Assembly: GCF_030651915.1 (NCBI RefSeq)
Contig: NZ_JAUSBV010000005.1
Span: 930,001-994,000 of the forward strand
From: Parvibaculum sp.
Lineage (GTDB): Bacteria > Pseudomonadota > Alphaproteobacteria > Parvibaculales > Parvibaculaceae
Length of the DNA: 64,000 bases
Direction: 5' to 3'
In this document: positions 50,563 through 60,733 of the stretch, piece by piece
Layout of the letters: every line of letters starts with the position of its first letter
Position numbering within the stretch: the first letter of the stretch is position 1
Position numbers and translations under genes: made by a program
The notes under the pieces: model-generated
The model's database searches: none
Seen by the model: only the letters and a program-made list of their open reading frames with translations
What the model was told of the DNA's origin: nothing

Positions 50563-52155
50563 TCACATGCGGAAGACGCCGAACTGCGTCTCCGGTATCG
50601 GTGCGTTGAGTGCCGCCGAGAAAGCCAGCGCCAGCACGCGGCGGGATTCCGACGGTGCGACGATGCCGTCGTCCCAGAGGCGGGCGGTGGCGAAATAAGG
50701 GTGCCCCTCCTCGTCATATTTGGCGCGGATCGGCGCCTTGAAGGCGTCGGCCTCTTCGGGCGTCCATTTCTCGGCATCGCGGTGAACGGTGGCCAGCACG
50801 CTTGCCGCCTGTTCGCCGCCCATCACCGAGATGCGGGCATTGGGCCAGGTGAAAAGGAAGCGGGGCGAATAGGCGCGGCCGCACATGCCGTAATTGCCGG
50901 CGCCATAGGAGCCGCCGACGATCAGCGTCACTTTCGGCACATTGGCGGAAGCGACCGCGGTGACGAGTTTGGCGCCATCCTTGGCGATGCCGCCGGTTTC
51001 ATATTCACGGCCGACCATGAAGCCGGCGATATTCTGCAGGAAAAGCAGAGGGATCTTGCGCTGGCAACAGAGCTCGATGAAATGCGCGCCCTTCAAGGCC
51101 GATTCCGAAAACAGGATGCCGTTATTGGCGACGATCCCCACCGGCATGCCGTGAATATGGGCAAAGCCCGTGACCAGCGTGGTGCCGTAGAGTTTCTTGA
51201 ATTCGTCGAATTCCGAACCGTCGACCAAGCGCGCGATCACTTCACGGATGTCGTATTGCACCGAGAGTGAGGACGGCACGATGCCGTCGAGTTCGGCTGC
51301 GTCATAGAGCGGCGCGACGGGGTCGCGCAGCGGAATGTCGATTGTTTTCTTGCGGTTGAGCGTCGCGGCGATGCGGCGCGCGATGGCCAGCGCATGGGTG
51401 TCGTCCATCGCGTAATGATCGGTGACGCCGGATTTGCGCGAATGGACATCGGCGCCGCCGAGATCTTCGGCGGTCACCACTTCGCCGGTTGCGGCCTTCA
51501 CCAGAGGCGGGCCGCCGAGGAAGATCGTGCCTTGTTTCCTGACGATCACGGATTCGTCTGACATGGCCGGCACATAAGCGCCGCCGGCCGTGCAGGAACC
51601 CATGACGACGGCGACCTGCGGAATGCCTTTCGCCGACATGCGGGCCTGATTGTAGAAAATGCGGCCGAAATGCTCGCGATCGGGGAAGATTTCGGCCTGA
51701 TTGGGCAGGTTGGCGCCGCCGCTGTCGACCAGATAGAAACAGGGCAGATTATTTTCGAGCGCAACCTCCTGGGCGCGCAGGTGTTTCTTGACCGTGACCG
51801 GATAATAGGTGCCGCCCTTGATGGTGGCGTCGTTGCAGACGATGACGCATTCCTGACCGGCGATGCGGCCGATGCCGGTGATGATGCCGGCGCCGTTGAT
51901 CGCCTCGCCATACATGCCATGGGCGGCCATCGGCGAGAGTTCGAGAAAGGGCGCACCGGGGTCGATCAACCCGTGGACGCGGTCGCGCGGCAAGAGCTTG
52001 CCACGGGCCGTGTGGCGCTCGCGGGAGCGCTGGTCGCCGCCCTCGGCTGCCTTGGCGCGTTCGGCCGCAAGCGCGCTCACGAGGCCCGCCATCGCCTCTG
52101 CATTGGCCTTGAAGCGCGGGTCGCGCGTGTTGACGTTCGTCTTCAGCACGGACAT
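50563..52155 (-). CDS. Methylcrotonyl-CoA carboxylase carboxyltransferase subunit
   Basis: [34 protein letters not shown]...[38 protein letters not shown]. Confidence 0.93.
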   Translation of the reverse strand: MSVLKTNVNTRDPRFKANAEAMAGLVSALAAERAKAAEGGDQRSRERHTARGKLLPRDRVHGLIDPGAPFLELSPMAAHGMYGEAINGAGIITGIGRIAGQECVIVCNDATIKGGTYYPVTVKKHLRAQEVALENNLPCFYLVDSGGANLPNQAEIFPDREHFGRIFYNQARMSAKGIPQVAVVMGSCTAGGAYVPAMSDESVIVRKQGTIFLGGPPLVKAATGEVVTAEDLGGADVHSRKSGVTDHYAMDDTHALAIARRIAATLNRKKTIDIPLRDPVAPLYDAAELDGIVPSSLSVQYDIREVIARLVDGSEFDEFKKLYGTTLVTGFAHIHGMPVGIVANNGILFSESALKGAHFIELCCQRKIPLLFLQNIAGFMVGREYETGGIAKDGAKLVTAVASANVPKVTLIVGGSYGAGNYGMCGRAYSPRFLFTWPNARISVMGGEQAASVLATVHRDAEKWTPEEADAFKAPIRAKYDEEGHPYFATARLWDDGIVAPSESRRVLALAFSAALNAPIPETQFGVFRM

Positions 52156-52162
52156 GGGGCGC

Positions 52163-53341
52163 TCACGCGGTTTCGTTGAAAAGTTCGCGGCCGATCAGCA
52201 TGCGACGGATTTCCGAGGTGCCGGCGCCGATTTCGTAGAGCTTGGCGTCGCGCAACAGGCGGCCGGTCGGGTAGTCGTTGATGTAGCCGTTGCCGCCCAA
52301 GGCCTGGATCGCCTCGAGCGCCATCCATGTCGCCTTCTCGGCCGCGTAAAGGATGGCGCCGGCTGCATCCTTGCGCGCCGTCTGGCCGCGGTCGCAGGCC
52401 TTGGCGACTGCATAAACATAGGCGCGGCAGGCATTCATGGTCGCATACATGTCGGCGAGCTTGCCCTGCATCAGCTGGAAGGTGCCGATCGGTTCGCCGA
52501 ACTGCTTGCGTTCATGCACGTAAGGGATCACCGCATCCATGCAGGCCTGCATGATGCCCAAGGGGCCGGCGGCCAGCACCGCGCGCTCATAGTCGAGGCC
52601 CGACATCAGCACGCGGACGCCTTCGTTGAGCTTGCCCAGCACGTTTTCGGCCGGAACCTCGCAATCCTCGAAGACGAGTTCAGCGGTGTTCGAGCCGCGC
52701 ATGCCGAGCTTGTCGAGCTTCTGCGCGGCGTGGAAACCCTTGAAGCCCTTCTCAATGATGAAAGGCGTGATGCCCTTGGGGCCGGCGGCCGGATCGGTTT
52801 TCGCATAGACCACAAGCACTTCCGCGTCGGGGCCGTTGGTGATCCACATCTTGGTGCCGTTCAGCACATAGCGGTCGCCCTTCTTCTCGGCCTTCAGACG
52901 CATCGAGACGACATCGGAACCGGCGCCGGGCTCGGACATCGCCAGCGCGCCGACATGCTCGCCACTGATAAGCTTCGGCAGATACCTGTTTTTCTGTGCA
53001 TCGGTGCCGCAACGGCGGAGCTGGTTGACGCAGAGATTGGAATGGGCGCCATAGGAAAGGCCGACACTGGCGGAAGCGCGGCTGATCTCTTCCATCGCCA
53101 CGACATGTTCGAGATAGCCGAGGCCGGCGCCGCCGAACGCTTCTTCCACCGTGATGCCGAGAAGGCCCAGATTGCCCATTTCCGGCCAGAGATCGCGCGG
53201 GAAGGTGTTGGTGGCGTCGATTTCGGCGGCGCGCGGCGCGATGCGGTCTGCCGCGAAGGCGCGCACCGTGGCGCGGATCATGTCGGCGGTTTCGCCGAGA
53301 TCGAAATCGAGCGAGGGGTAATCATTGTGGCCCATGGACAT
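52163..53341 (-). CDS. Isovaleryl-CoA dehydrogenase
   Basis: [42 protein letters not shown]...[42 protein letters not shown]. Confidence 0.93.
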   Translation of the reverse strand: MSMGHNDYPSLDFDLGETADMIRATVRAFAADRIAPRAAEIDATNTFPRDLWPEMGNLGLLGITVEEAFGGAGLGYLEHVVAMEEISRASASVGLSYGAHSNLCVNQLRRCGTDAQKNRYLPKLISGEHVGALAMSEPGAGSDVVSMRLKAEKKGDRYVLNGTKMWITNGPDAEVLVVYAKTDPAAGPKGITPFIIEKGFKGFHAAQKLDKLGMRGSNTAELVFEDCEVPAENVLGKLNEGVRVLMSGLDYERAVLAAGPLGIMQACMDAVIPYVHERKQFGEPIGTFQLMQGKLADMYATMNACRAYVYAVAKACDRGQTARKDAAGAILYAAEKATWMALEAIQALGGNGYINDYPTGRLLRDAKLYEIGAGTSEIRRMLIGRELFNETA

Positions 53342-53360
53342 TTTCCCTGTCAGGATATAA

Positions 53361-53376
53361 AAACGATCATACGTTT
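53361..53376. promoter_or_regulatory. Operator candidate AAACG-N6-CGTTT between IVD and TetR genes
   Basis: AAACGATCATACGTTT in the divergent intergenic region. Confidence 0.55.
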
Positions 53377-53423
53377 GTTTCCAGCGGCGAGCAAGAGGCA
53401 AAAATGGCCGGAAAGGGCCGAAA

Positions 53424-54017
53424 ATGAGCAGGACCGCCGGCTCCTCCGGCCCGAAAACGCTGGCCGCGATCCGCGAGGCGGGGCTCGACCTGATCCATGC
53501 CCATGGCTATGAGGCGATGAGCCTGAGGGAGCTTGCCGCCCGTGTCGGCTTGCAGCCCGGATCGCTCTACAACCATATCAGGACCAAGCAGGAACTGCTC
53601 TTCGTCCTCATTCACGACCACATGACGGCGCTCTTGGAACGCGCCGACGCGGCGCTTGAGGGCCAAGACGGGCCGCAGGCGCGGCTCGAGGCCTTCACCG
53701 CCTTCCATCTCAGCTATCATATTGAACGCAAACGCGAAGTCTTTATCGGCTCGTCGGAAATCCGCAGCCTCGAACCCGACAATCGCGCGACGATCGTGGC
53801 GCTCAGGCGGCAATATGAGGACCGGCTCTGCGCCATTCTCGAAGCGGGCGCGGCGCAAGGGCTGTTTGCGATCGGCGATGTGCGGGTGACGGCTTATGCG
53901 ATCCTCGCCATGCTGACCGGCATCTGCACATGGTACGAGCCAAAGGGCCGCATCGGTCATGCGGCGCTGATCGGCATTCACACACGGCTGGTGCTCGACG
54001 GCGTCAGGCGGGGATAA
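53424..54017 (+). CDS. TetR/AcrR family transcriptional regulator
   Basis: [52 protein letters not shown]. Confidence 0.92.
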   Translation: MSRTAGSSGPKTLAAIREAGLDLIHAHGYEAMSLRELAARVGLQPGSLYNHIRTKQELLFVLIHDHMTALLERADAALEGQDGPQARLEAFTAFHLSYHIERKREVFIGSSEIRSLEPDNRATIVALRRQYEDRLCAILEAGAAQGLFAIGDVRVTAYAILAMLTGICTWYEPKGRIGHAALIGIHTRLVLDGVRRG

Positions 54018-54094
54018 GCCGGACTTATCCCGCAGCGGCGGCACGCGCGACGCGACAGCGCTGTCGACAGCGAAAACACAGCCGACCCCCCCCT

Positions 54095-54127
54095 CTGTCA
54101 AAAAACTGTCATAAAACTGTCACAAAC
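54095..54127 (+). promoter_or_regulatory. Second triple 11-bp PHO-box-like direct repeat
   Basis: CTGTCAAAAAA-CTGTCATAAAA-CTGTCACAAAC. Confidence 0.7.
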
Positions 54128-54165
54128 GGTGAAAATTTTCATTCGTGTGCGGATGATCGAGAAAC

Positions 54166-54372
54166 TTATCCCCGGTTTCGGGCGGGTGCGGATTCCGCGC
54201 CGGGTGATTCGGGATCGGGCGACGGGGGATCAAAATAATTTATCCCCGGGGTGGGCGGGCTGGGGCCGAACACCTTCTCGATGCTAATGCCGGTCGTGGG
54301 GCCGGTGATGTAATACCGGGTCTTGCTCGCCGTTACCTGGTGGGTGCGCGCATGCTCGCCACTGCGGCGGAA
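54166..54372 (-). pseudogene. Orphan toxin C-terminal fragment A
   Basis: minus strand ...FRRSGEHARTHQVTASKTRYYITGPTTGISIEKVFGPSPPTPGINYFDPPSPDPESPGAESAPARNRG*; shares EHxRxHQVxASKTRYxIT with 55077-55250. Confidence 0.6.
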
Positions 54373-54411
54373 GCTGGTGGTTGCCCATCTCCAAATGGAA
54401 GGCGCCTGAAA

Positions 54412-54807
54412 TCAATCCACACCAAAATTTTTCAATTTTCTGCTGCTACCGGCCACTTCGTGCCGATCGAAATATTCCTCTTCGGTGCTTTTTGTTATTT
54501 TCACGAGACTCCCAAAGTCTGCCGATAACTTCTTCCTGTATTCACAGTTACTGGCGATATAAATTTTCCCCTCTTGCGCTATCGGTATAGCAGCAAGCAT
54601 TGCACCATCGTTGTATTCATTCCACAGCGACTCATGTACCTCTCTTAACCCGTGGTCAAATGGATGTTCAAATTGTTCCAGCGCAGCTGATAATGAAATG
54701 ACCGAGTAGCACACATCGTGTTCGCCGGAATTTTCAGAGCATCCATTCAAAACAAGCAGAAACACCACTCCAATTGAAGCCGCTTTCCCGCGCTCCAAAA
54801 ACGACAT
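54412..54807 (-). CDS. Hypothetical lipoprotein, possible immunity protein
   Basis: MSFLERGKAASIGVVFLLVLNGCSENSGEHD lipobox; lower GC. Confidence 0.55.
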   Translation of the reverse strand: MSFLERGKAASIGVVFLLVLNGCSENSGEHDVCYSVISLSAALEQFEHPFDHGLREVHESLWNEYNDGAMLAAIPIAQEGKIYIASNCEYRKKLSADFGSLVKITKSTEEEYFDRHEVAGSSRKLKNFGVD

Positions 54808-55076
54808 GGGTGCTAACGCCTGAGAAATTTCTCCAATCTTGTCTGCGATCAGCATTTTTTCTTCGCTCAATATCTCAGTTGCCTCTGCCACCTACATGTA
54901 TCCGTAGATTTCAACACCAATCGAAGCATATGTCATGCCGCGAACCGTCATGAGATATCGCTGCCCCCAGCGAATTGCCTTCGGAATAGTATTGTGCCGG
55001 TATCATTTGATGCAACTTGCCGATACCTCTCCGATCTCGAATTGTTATTTGCCGGTGTGAGCCCGCGCCCCAGTGC

Positions 55077-55250
55077 CTAGGCGAACGCGCCTGTTATGGC
55101 GCCGCTGGCGAACTTGCTGCCGCCGAGTTCGGCGGCGATATTGGCGATGCCGGTCGCGGGGTCGGTGATGCAATACCGGGTCTTGCTCGCCATTACCTGG
55201 TGGATGCGCACATGCTCGTTGGACACCGATCGCACGAAGCGTGCCCGACT
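55077..55250 (-). pseudogene. Orphan RHS-like toxin fragment B
   Basis: VRSVSNEHVRIHQVMASKTRYCITDPATGIANIAAELGGSKFASGAITGAFA*; LGGSKFASGAITGAF resembles RHS core/toxin-tip boundary sequences. Confidence 0.6.
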
Positions 55251-55704
55251 AGAGTTCGTGCAACTCGCGTAGCAGCAACTCAAAGTCAGCTGCTACGGGA
55301 TAGAGGTCACTCTCGTCCCACAGGTTGCTTCCCCAGAACGGTTTTCGATCCCAGAACAGAACCGGCGCATCTTTCTTGCGAAGATCCAGAATCAGGAAAT
55401 CGTCGCCTTCGGTTCCGGCAATCGGCAGGATACCCATCGGCACCGTTTCCCCCAGTTCTGTCAGGTTGCTCTCAAGGTCCTCCGTTCCGATATTGGCCTT
55501 CAGACCGAAGAACGCTTGAATGACACCCGAGGGGTTGCCCTCCATGCCCGCGATCGGGAAAGCGGCCGGCACGGGCTGGCCGCCGTTGGTCCTGAGCAGA
55601 AATTCCGCGTACGCTTTCGGCAAGCGAATGCCGTGCCTGTCGGCGAACGATCTCAACTCAATCTCGCCGATCGTCGCATTGGGTTCGACAACGTCCTGCA
55701 GCAT
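55249..55704 (-). CDS. SMI1/KNR4 (SUKH) family protein, putative toxin immunity
   Basis: FADRHGIRLPKAYAEFLLRTNGGQPVPAAFPI...DDFLILDLRKKDAPVLFWDR. Confidence 0.82.
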   Translation of the reverse strand: MLQDVVEPNATIGEIELRSFADRHGIRLPKAYAEFLLRTNGGQPVPAAFPIAGMEGNPSGVIQAFFGLKANIGTEDLESNLTELGETVPMGILPIAGTEGDDFLILDLRKKDAPVLFWDRKPFWGSNLWDESDLYPVAADFELLLRELHEL

Positions 55705-55872
55705 CGATCAGGGTCCTCCGCGACCAAGCGCTACGTCACCTGTGTGACCAGTTGCGGCAATCTCAACCCGGGGGAAACCCGAAGGACTCCACTTCTGAAC
55801 GGCTACAATCAGGGGACCACGTCAGCACGAAATCAAAAAGATGAAGGCGTGCAAAAACGAAACTAGGAGGGT

Positions 55873-56742
55873 TCACCGCAAGTAGCGCTTTATTGTCGAG
55901 TATCTGGACGTGTAGAAAACCATTCTAATAATCACGAGAAGCGAGCACATAAGGGCGGCGAGCATAAATAGCTGGAAATTGGATTCGTGTATGTTCCATA
56001 GAAGTCCCCCTCTTTTCTCAAACTCCACATCCCGAAGCCAAAACAACAAAAAGATCAAAGCAAATACAAGAAGTAATGCGCCGACCGGCCGCCGGATTAC
56101 GCCTGCCATCCGGCCGATGTCCAAGACACCGTCGACGAACAGCTCCTTGGCAGAATTATGAATGTTGCAGTTGTGCGAGTAATAAATTGCGTATGCAGCA
56201 ATCGATATTGCGAACATGTAGAAGACCAGGGAATAGTAGAACTTCACGAAAACCGCACGACACTCGTAACCCCCGGTTTGCAGCTGTTCGAAAATGAAGC
56301 GAACAGCTCCCGCCAAATGAAAGGCGGGAAATGAAAACGCGTCTATTGCTGCCGCGTTAGAACAAAACAGAGTGTCCGAAAACACCATGTTGAGCATCAG
56401 CACGGTTACGAACACACAGAACCACGGCAGAAAGAGCGCTGTATTGAAGAGACGCTCCGCCCTTGCCATCCGCTTGAACGGTTCGGCAGTTCCGTTTTGC
56501 TGGAGAGCGATCAGAAAATCTTCGTCCCTCCAGTTATTGACGACGAATTTTCTCAAATCCCAATCATAACGATAGTGCCAACGCGCGAAATCAATAGCTG
56601 CGCCCAGCACGGCAAATCCGAAGCCCCAGAAAAAAGAAGTTGCTCCCAGCCAGCCGATGAAACCGAACAAAGCTGTGACCAGCGTCGCCTGCAGTGCCGC
56701 CATGGCCCGATACTCGATGCGATGCAGGATACTTATGGCCAC
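55873..56742 (-). CDS. Multi-TM hypothetical membrane protein
   Basis: 289 aa, several hydrophobic segments; lower-GC region. Confidence 0.65.
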   Translation of the reverse strand: MAISILHRIEYRAMAALQATLVTALFGFIGWLGATSFFWGFGFAVLGAAIDFARWHYRYDWDLRKFVVNNWRDEDFLIALQQNGTAEPFKRMARAERLFNTALFLPWFCVFVTVLMLNMVFSDTLFCSNAAAIDAFSFPAFHLAGAVRFIFEQLQTGGYECRAVFVKFYYSLVFYMFAISIAAYAIYYSHNCNIHNSAKELFVDGVLDIGRMAGVIRRPVGALLLVFALIFLLFWLRDVEFEKRGGLLWNIHESNFQLFMLAALMCSLLVIIRMVFYTSRYSTIKRYLR

Positions 56743-57309
56743 GCCCGCCTCACGCCCCCGAGTTCCCGCAAGTGAGATGCAGGCGGCGCCTCACCGGCGC
56801 GCCAGCCACGCATAAACGCCGTCGCCGGCGTCTCACGCGGAAGAAGAACCCGGAGCCACTGCCATTTCGAAGAGGAATTGCAATACATCGGTGCAACATC
56901 GCCAATGCTTGACGATCAGCTTTCAACATGCGCTTCCCCCCAGAACACATACAAGCTTGCAAGACTCACTGCTCAAGAAGCCTAGCCGGAAAAATGCATC
57001 ATGCAACGGGTATTTTATGCAGTCTGAAACTACGCATCTGTTGTTTAATATTCTGTAGGCGAACCAATATTGCACTTGTTCCGCTCAGTTGAAGGCGGCC
57101 GGCGGACAGGTCGTCGCCCGCGTTGCTTTCAGTGACGGCATTGGGATGTGGGTTCTGTTTGTGTACGGATCGTCTCTCAAACGCAAACCGCCGCCTCGTG
57201 GCCGGGCAGCGGTGTTTTCGATCTTCGGATTGCGCCGCGGCGACCAGCATTGCGTTGGGCGGCGGCGCCGGGATTCAATATTGAATGCTGCGGCAAGCGG
57301 CGCTGCGCG

Positions 57310-57345
57310 TGGGCCCCGGCAACAAGTGCCGGGGTGACACTGTAT
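57310..57345. repeat. REP-like palindrome
   Basis: GGGCCCCGGCAACAAGTGCCGGGGTGACACTG; related to 30885-30900 copy. Confidence 0.65.
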
Positions 57346-57404
57346 TTGGAGCAGAGGCGGAAAAATGAAACGTGAACCGCCGCCTCGTTACCGCGGCCAG
57401 CGGC

Positions 57405-58256
57405 TCAGAGAATATAGGCGTCGCCGGCGGCGCGGATGGTGATGTCGCCGAGCGAGACGCCCCAGGGCTGGTCGATCGCCGTGATCACGGCATCGGCGAT
57501 GTAAGCGGGATCGAGCACGGCATAGGCGGTGCTGTCCGGATTGACGCGGTCGTCCTGTACCTGGCCTTCGAGGATGGCGGTCATCGCGCCGATATAGGCC
57601 GTTGTGTTCTGCCCGAGAATGCCGACAACGGCTTCGGGATTGACGATCGCGCCGCCAAGGCCGGTGGCCGGTACGCCGGTCGGCTTGATAATCGTGACCT
57701 TGATCTTGCCGGCCGCTTCGACGCGGAGCGACTCGGAAAGAAAGTTCACGGCGGATTTCGTGGCGCCATAGACCGCCGCGCCCACGACCGGAAAATTTCC
57801 GTAGATGGAAGAGATGTTGATCACATGGCCACGGCCTTGCGCCATCATTGGGTCGTAGGCGGCGATGATGCCGTTCATGACGCCCTTGATGTTGATGTCG
57901 ATGCATTTGCTCCATGCCGCGCTTGCCGCCTTGTGATCGGCAAAGAAGGCAAGCGGCATGATGCCGGCATTGTTGATCATCACGTCGACGGCGCCATGCG
58001 TCTCGACGGCATGGGCGACAAGCGCCGTCATGGCGGCCAGGTCGGTGACGTCCGTCCGCTTGCCGGATGCCTTGCCGCCGGCGCTTGTGACAAGTTTCAC
58101 CGTTTCGGCAAGTCCTTCCTCGTTCACATCGCCGCAAACGACATTGGCGCCGCGCGCGGCGGCCTTCCGGCATATCAGACGCCCGAATCCGCCGGCGGCG
58201 CCGGTGACGACAATGGTCTTGCCTTTTACATGATCGGTCATTCGGATTTCATCCAT
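57405..58256 (-). CDS. SDR family oxidoreductase
   Basis: VVTGAAGGFGRLICRKAAARGANVV; YGATKSAVNFLSES. Confidence 0.92.
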   Translation of the reverse strand: MDEIRMTDHVKGKTIVVTGAAGGFGRLICRKAAARGANVVCGDVNEEGLAETVKLVTSAGGKASGKRTDVTDLAAMTALVAHAVETHGAVDVMINNAGIMPLAFFADHKAASAAWSKCIDINIKGVMNGIIAAYDPMMAQGRGHVINISSIYGNFPVVGAAVYGATKSAVNFLSESLRVEAAGKIKVTIIKPTGVPATGLGGAIVNPEAVVGILGQNTTAYIGAMTAILEGQVQDDRVNPDSTAYAVLDPAYIADAVITAIDQPWGVSLGDITIRAAGDAYIL

Positions 58257-58304
58257 GCGTTCTGCCGCGACACTGCCGCCGCAAGGTGAGCGGTCAAAGC
58301 GCTG

Positions 58305-58712
58305 TCAGGCCGGATTCTTCGGGAAGCGCGCCGCGGCGACCAGCGGCGGCACCCAGCTTTGCGCACTGTCGCACCATACTTCCGACGCCGGTTGCAAATC
58401 CGAGGTGTCGTCGAGCGTGCCGGCCTTGATGATGGCGATGGCCTTGTTGGCCGAGAGCATCGAGAAAATCGGCGAGCCGCAGGTCGCACAGAACTGGCGC
58501 TCGACGGTGTTGCCGCTGTCGGCGCGATCCATGTAGCTCTTGAGTTCTCCGCTGGTGGCAAGCGAGGCCGCCGGCACAACGACGTTGAGCGAAAACGCGG
58601 CACCGCCCTGACGCTGGCAGTTCCTGCAATGGCAGATCAGGGTTGCGAGCGGCGGCGCATCGCTCACATAGGAAAACTGGCCGCAGAGGCAACGGCCTTC
58701 AAGTTTCGACAT
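58305..58712 (-). CDS. GFA family (glutathione-dependent formaldehyde-activating-like) protein
   Basis: MSKLEGRCLCGQFSYV...CHCRNCQRQGGAAFSLNVVV...FCATCGSPIFS. Confidence 0.9.
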   Translation of the reverse strand: MSKLEGRCLCGQFSYVSDAPPLATLICHCRNCQRQGGAAFSLNVVVPAASLATSGELKSYMDRADSGNTVERQFCATCGSPIFSMLSANKAIAIIKAGTLDDTSDLQPASEVWCDSAQSWVPPLVAAARFPKNPA

Positions 58713-58818
58713 GACGGAATGATCCTCGTGTTTTCCCATGGACGGCGGAGAAGGAAGATGGACCCCCGGGTCGAGAGCCCGGGGATGAACGGTGCGGGCG
58801 CAGAAGCGCCCACTCCGT

Positions 58819-60222
58819 TCACTTCGCCATGTTGATGACCTGGAGCTGGGTGAATTCCAGCAGGCCTTCCTCGCCGAGTTCGGAGCCCAGTCCCGACATG
58901 CCGGCGCCGCCGAAGGGGATGTTGGGGGCGAGGTCGGCGTGTTTGTTGATCCAGACCGAGCCCGACGACATCTGCGTCGCCAGATCGTAGGCGCGTTTCG
59001 GATCGGAGGACCAGATCGAGCCGCCGAGGCCATAGGGCGAGGCATTGGCGCGGGCGACCGCATCCTGCGGATCGGAATATTTGATCACCGGCAGGACCGG
59101 GCCGAACTGTTCCTCGTCGACAAGGCGCGAACCGTCGGTGATGTCGCGGACGATGGTGGGGCGGATGAAATAGCCACGCCCGGCCGGCGTCTCGCCGCCG
59201 GCGATGACCTTGCCGGTCTTCCTGGCGTCCTCGATCAGCTCCCGGACCTTGTCGAACTGCATCTTGTTCTGCAGCGGCCCGAGCTGGGTGCCCTGTTCGA
59301 GGCCGTCGCCCATCACCGCGTTTTCGGCGAGTGTCGCGAGCTCGGCGCACATTTCGTCATAGATCGATTCATGCACATAGAGCCGCTTCATGGCGATGCA
59401 GACCTGGCCCGAATTCTGGAAGGCGCTCTGGAAGAGCTTCGGCGCCGCTTCCTTCGGGTTGACGTCATCAAGGACGATGCCGGCATCGTTGCCGCCAAGT
59501 TCCAGCGTGATGCGCTTCAAGAGGCCGGCGGCGCCGGCCATGACCTTGGCGCCGGTCGCGGTCGAGCCGGTGAAGGAAATCTTGCGGACATCGGGATGCG
59601 CGGTCAGCGCGGCGCCGAGATCGTTGGCATCCGTCACGATGTTGAGGACGCCGGCGGGCAGGATGTCCTTGATCAGCTCGCCGAGTTTCAACGAGGTCAG
59701 CGGCGTCGTCGGCGCCGGCTTCAGCACCACCGTGTTGCCGGCGAGAAGCGCCGGCGGCAGCTTGAAGGCCATCAGGATCAGCGGGAAGTTCCAGGGCACG
59801 ATGGCGCCGATGACGCCCAGGGGCTTCCTGTGCGCCTCGACGCGCTTGCCCTCGCTGTCCTCGATCACTTTCACCGGCAGATCGAGCATGGTGAAATAGC
59901 GGAAGAAGGCGGCGGTGCCGTAGACCTCGCCGGTCGCATCGGCGAGCGGCTTGCCCTGCTCCTGCGTCAACAGGCGCGCCAGTTCCTGGCCGTTCGCCTC
60001 GATCACATCGGCGATTTTCAGGAGCGCCTGCTTGCGTTCGGCAATCGGCGTTTTTGCCCAGGCCGGAAATGCGGCTTTCGCGGCGGCGACGGCTTGATTG
60101 AGCTGCGCCTCGGAAGCGCGCGGACATTTCGTCAGCACTTCTTCCGTTGCCGGATTGATCACATCCATCGTCTGGTCGCCATCGACCAGCTTGCCGCCGA
60201 TCAGAAGCTTGTAGGCGCTCAT
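58819..60222 (-). CDS. Aldehyde dehydrogenase family protein
   Basis: PWNFPLILMAFKLPPALLAGNTVVLKP; ITLELGGNDAGIVLDD; FQNSGQVCIAMKRLYVH. Confidence 0.95.
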   Translation of the reverse strand: MSAYKLLIGGKLVDGDQTMDVINPATEEVLTKCPRASEAQLNQAVAAAKAAFPAWAKTPIAERKQALLKIADVIEANGQELARLLTQEQGKPLADATGEVYGTAAFFRYFTMLDLPVKVIEDSEGKRVEAHRKPLGVIGAIVPWNFPLILMAFKLPPALLAGNTVVLKPAPTTPLTSLKLGELIKDILPAGVLNIVTDANDLGAALTAHPDVRKISFTGSTATGAKVMAGAAGLLKRITLELGGNDAGIVLDDVNPKEAAPKLFQSAFQNSGQVCIAMKRLYVHESIYDEMCAELATLAENAVMGDGLEQGTQLGPLQNKMQFDKVRELIEDARKTGKVIAGGETPAGRGYFIRPTIVRDITDGSRLVDEEQFGPVLPVIKYSDPQDAVARANASPYGLGGSIWSSDPKRAYDLATQMSSGSVWINKHADLAPNIPFGGAGMSGLGSELGEEGLLEFTQLQVINMAK

Positions 60223-60256
60223 CGTTTCTCCTCCCCGGAGTTACTTTATTGTGTGT

Positions 60257-60673
60257 TCACGCCGCGCGGGCGCCGCGCGATTTCTGTTTCGGTGCACCTT
60301 CTGCCTTCGGCGACAGGCGGGCCTCGAAATTGCGGCAGGCGGTTTCGAGCCTTGCGAGCTGTGCGTCCGCTTCGTCGCGGAGTTTTTTCACGGCTTCCAT
60401 GCGGCGGCGGAAAATGCCCAGCGCATGGCGATATTGCCGGGCCGTGCCTTCCTCGTCGCCATCATAGAGATCGAGGATCGTGCGGATTTCATACAGCGTC
60501 AAGCCGACGTCGCGGCCGTTGAGGATCAGCTTCAGGCGGGCGCGGTCGCGCTTCGAATAGAGCCGGGCCTGGCCGCGGCGGTCGGGCGACAGCATGCCCT
60601 TCTCTTCATAGAAGCGCAGCGCACGGGGGGTGATGCCGAATTCGGCCGCAAGATCGGTGATGGTCCAGGTCAT
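60257..60673 (-). CDS. MerR family transcriptional regulator
   Basis: WTITDLAAEFGITPRALRFYEEKGMLSPDRRGQARLYSKRDRARL. Confidence 0.92.
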   Translation of the reverse strand: MTWTITDLAAEFGITPRALRFYEEKGMLSPDRRGQARLYSKRDRARLKLILNGRDVGLTLYEIRTILDLYDGDEEGTARQYRHALGIFRRRMEAVKKLRDEADAQLARLETACRNFEARLSPKAEGAPKQKSRGARAA

Positions 60674-60733
60674 GATGGAACCTCCCTCGAATGAAACGGG
60701 CGGACGCCCCGAAAGGCGTCCGCCACATGTGGA

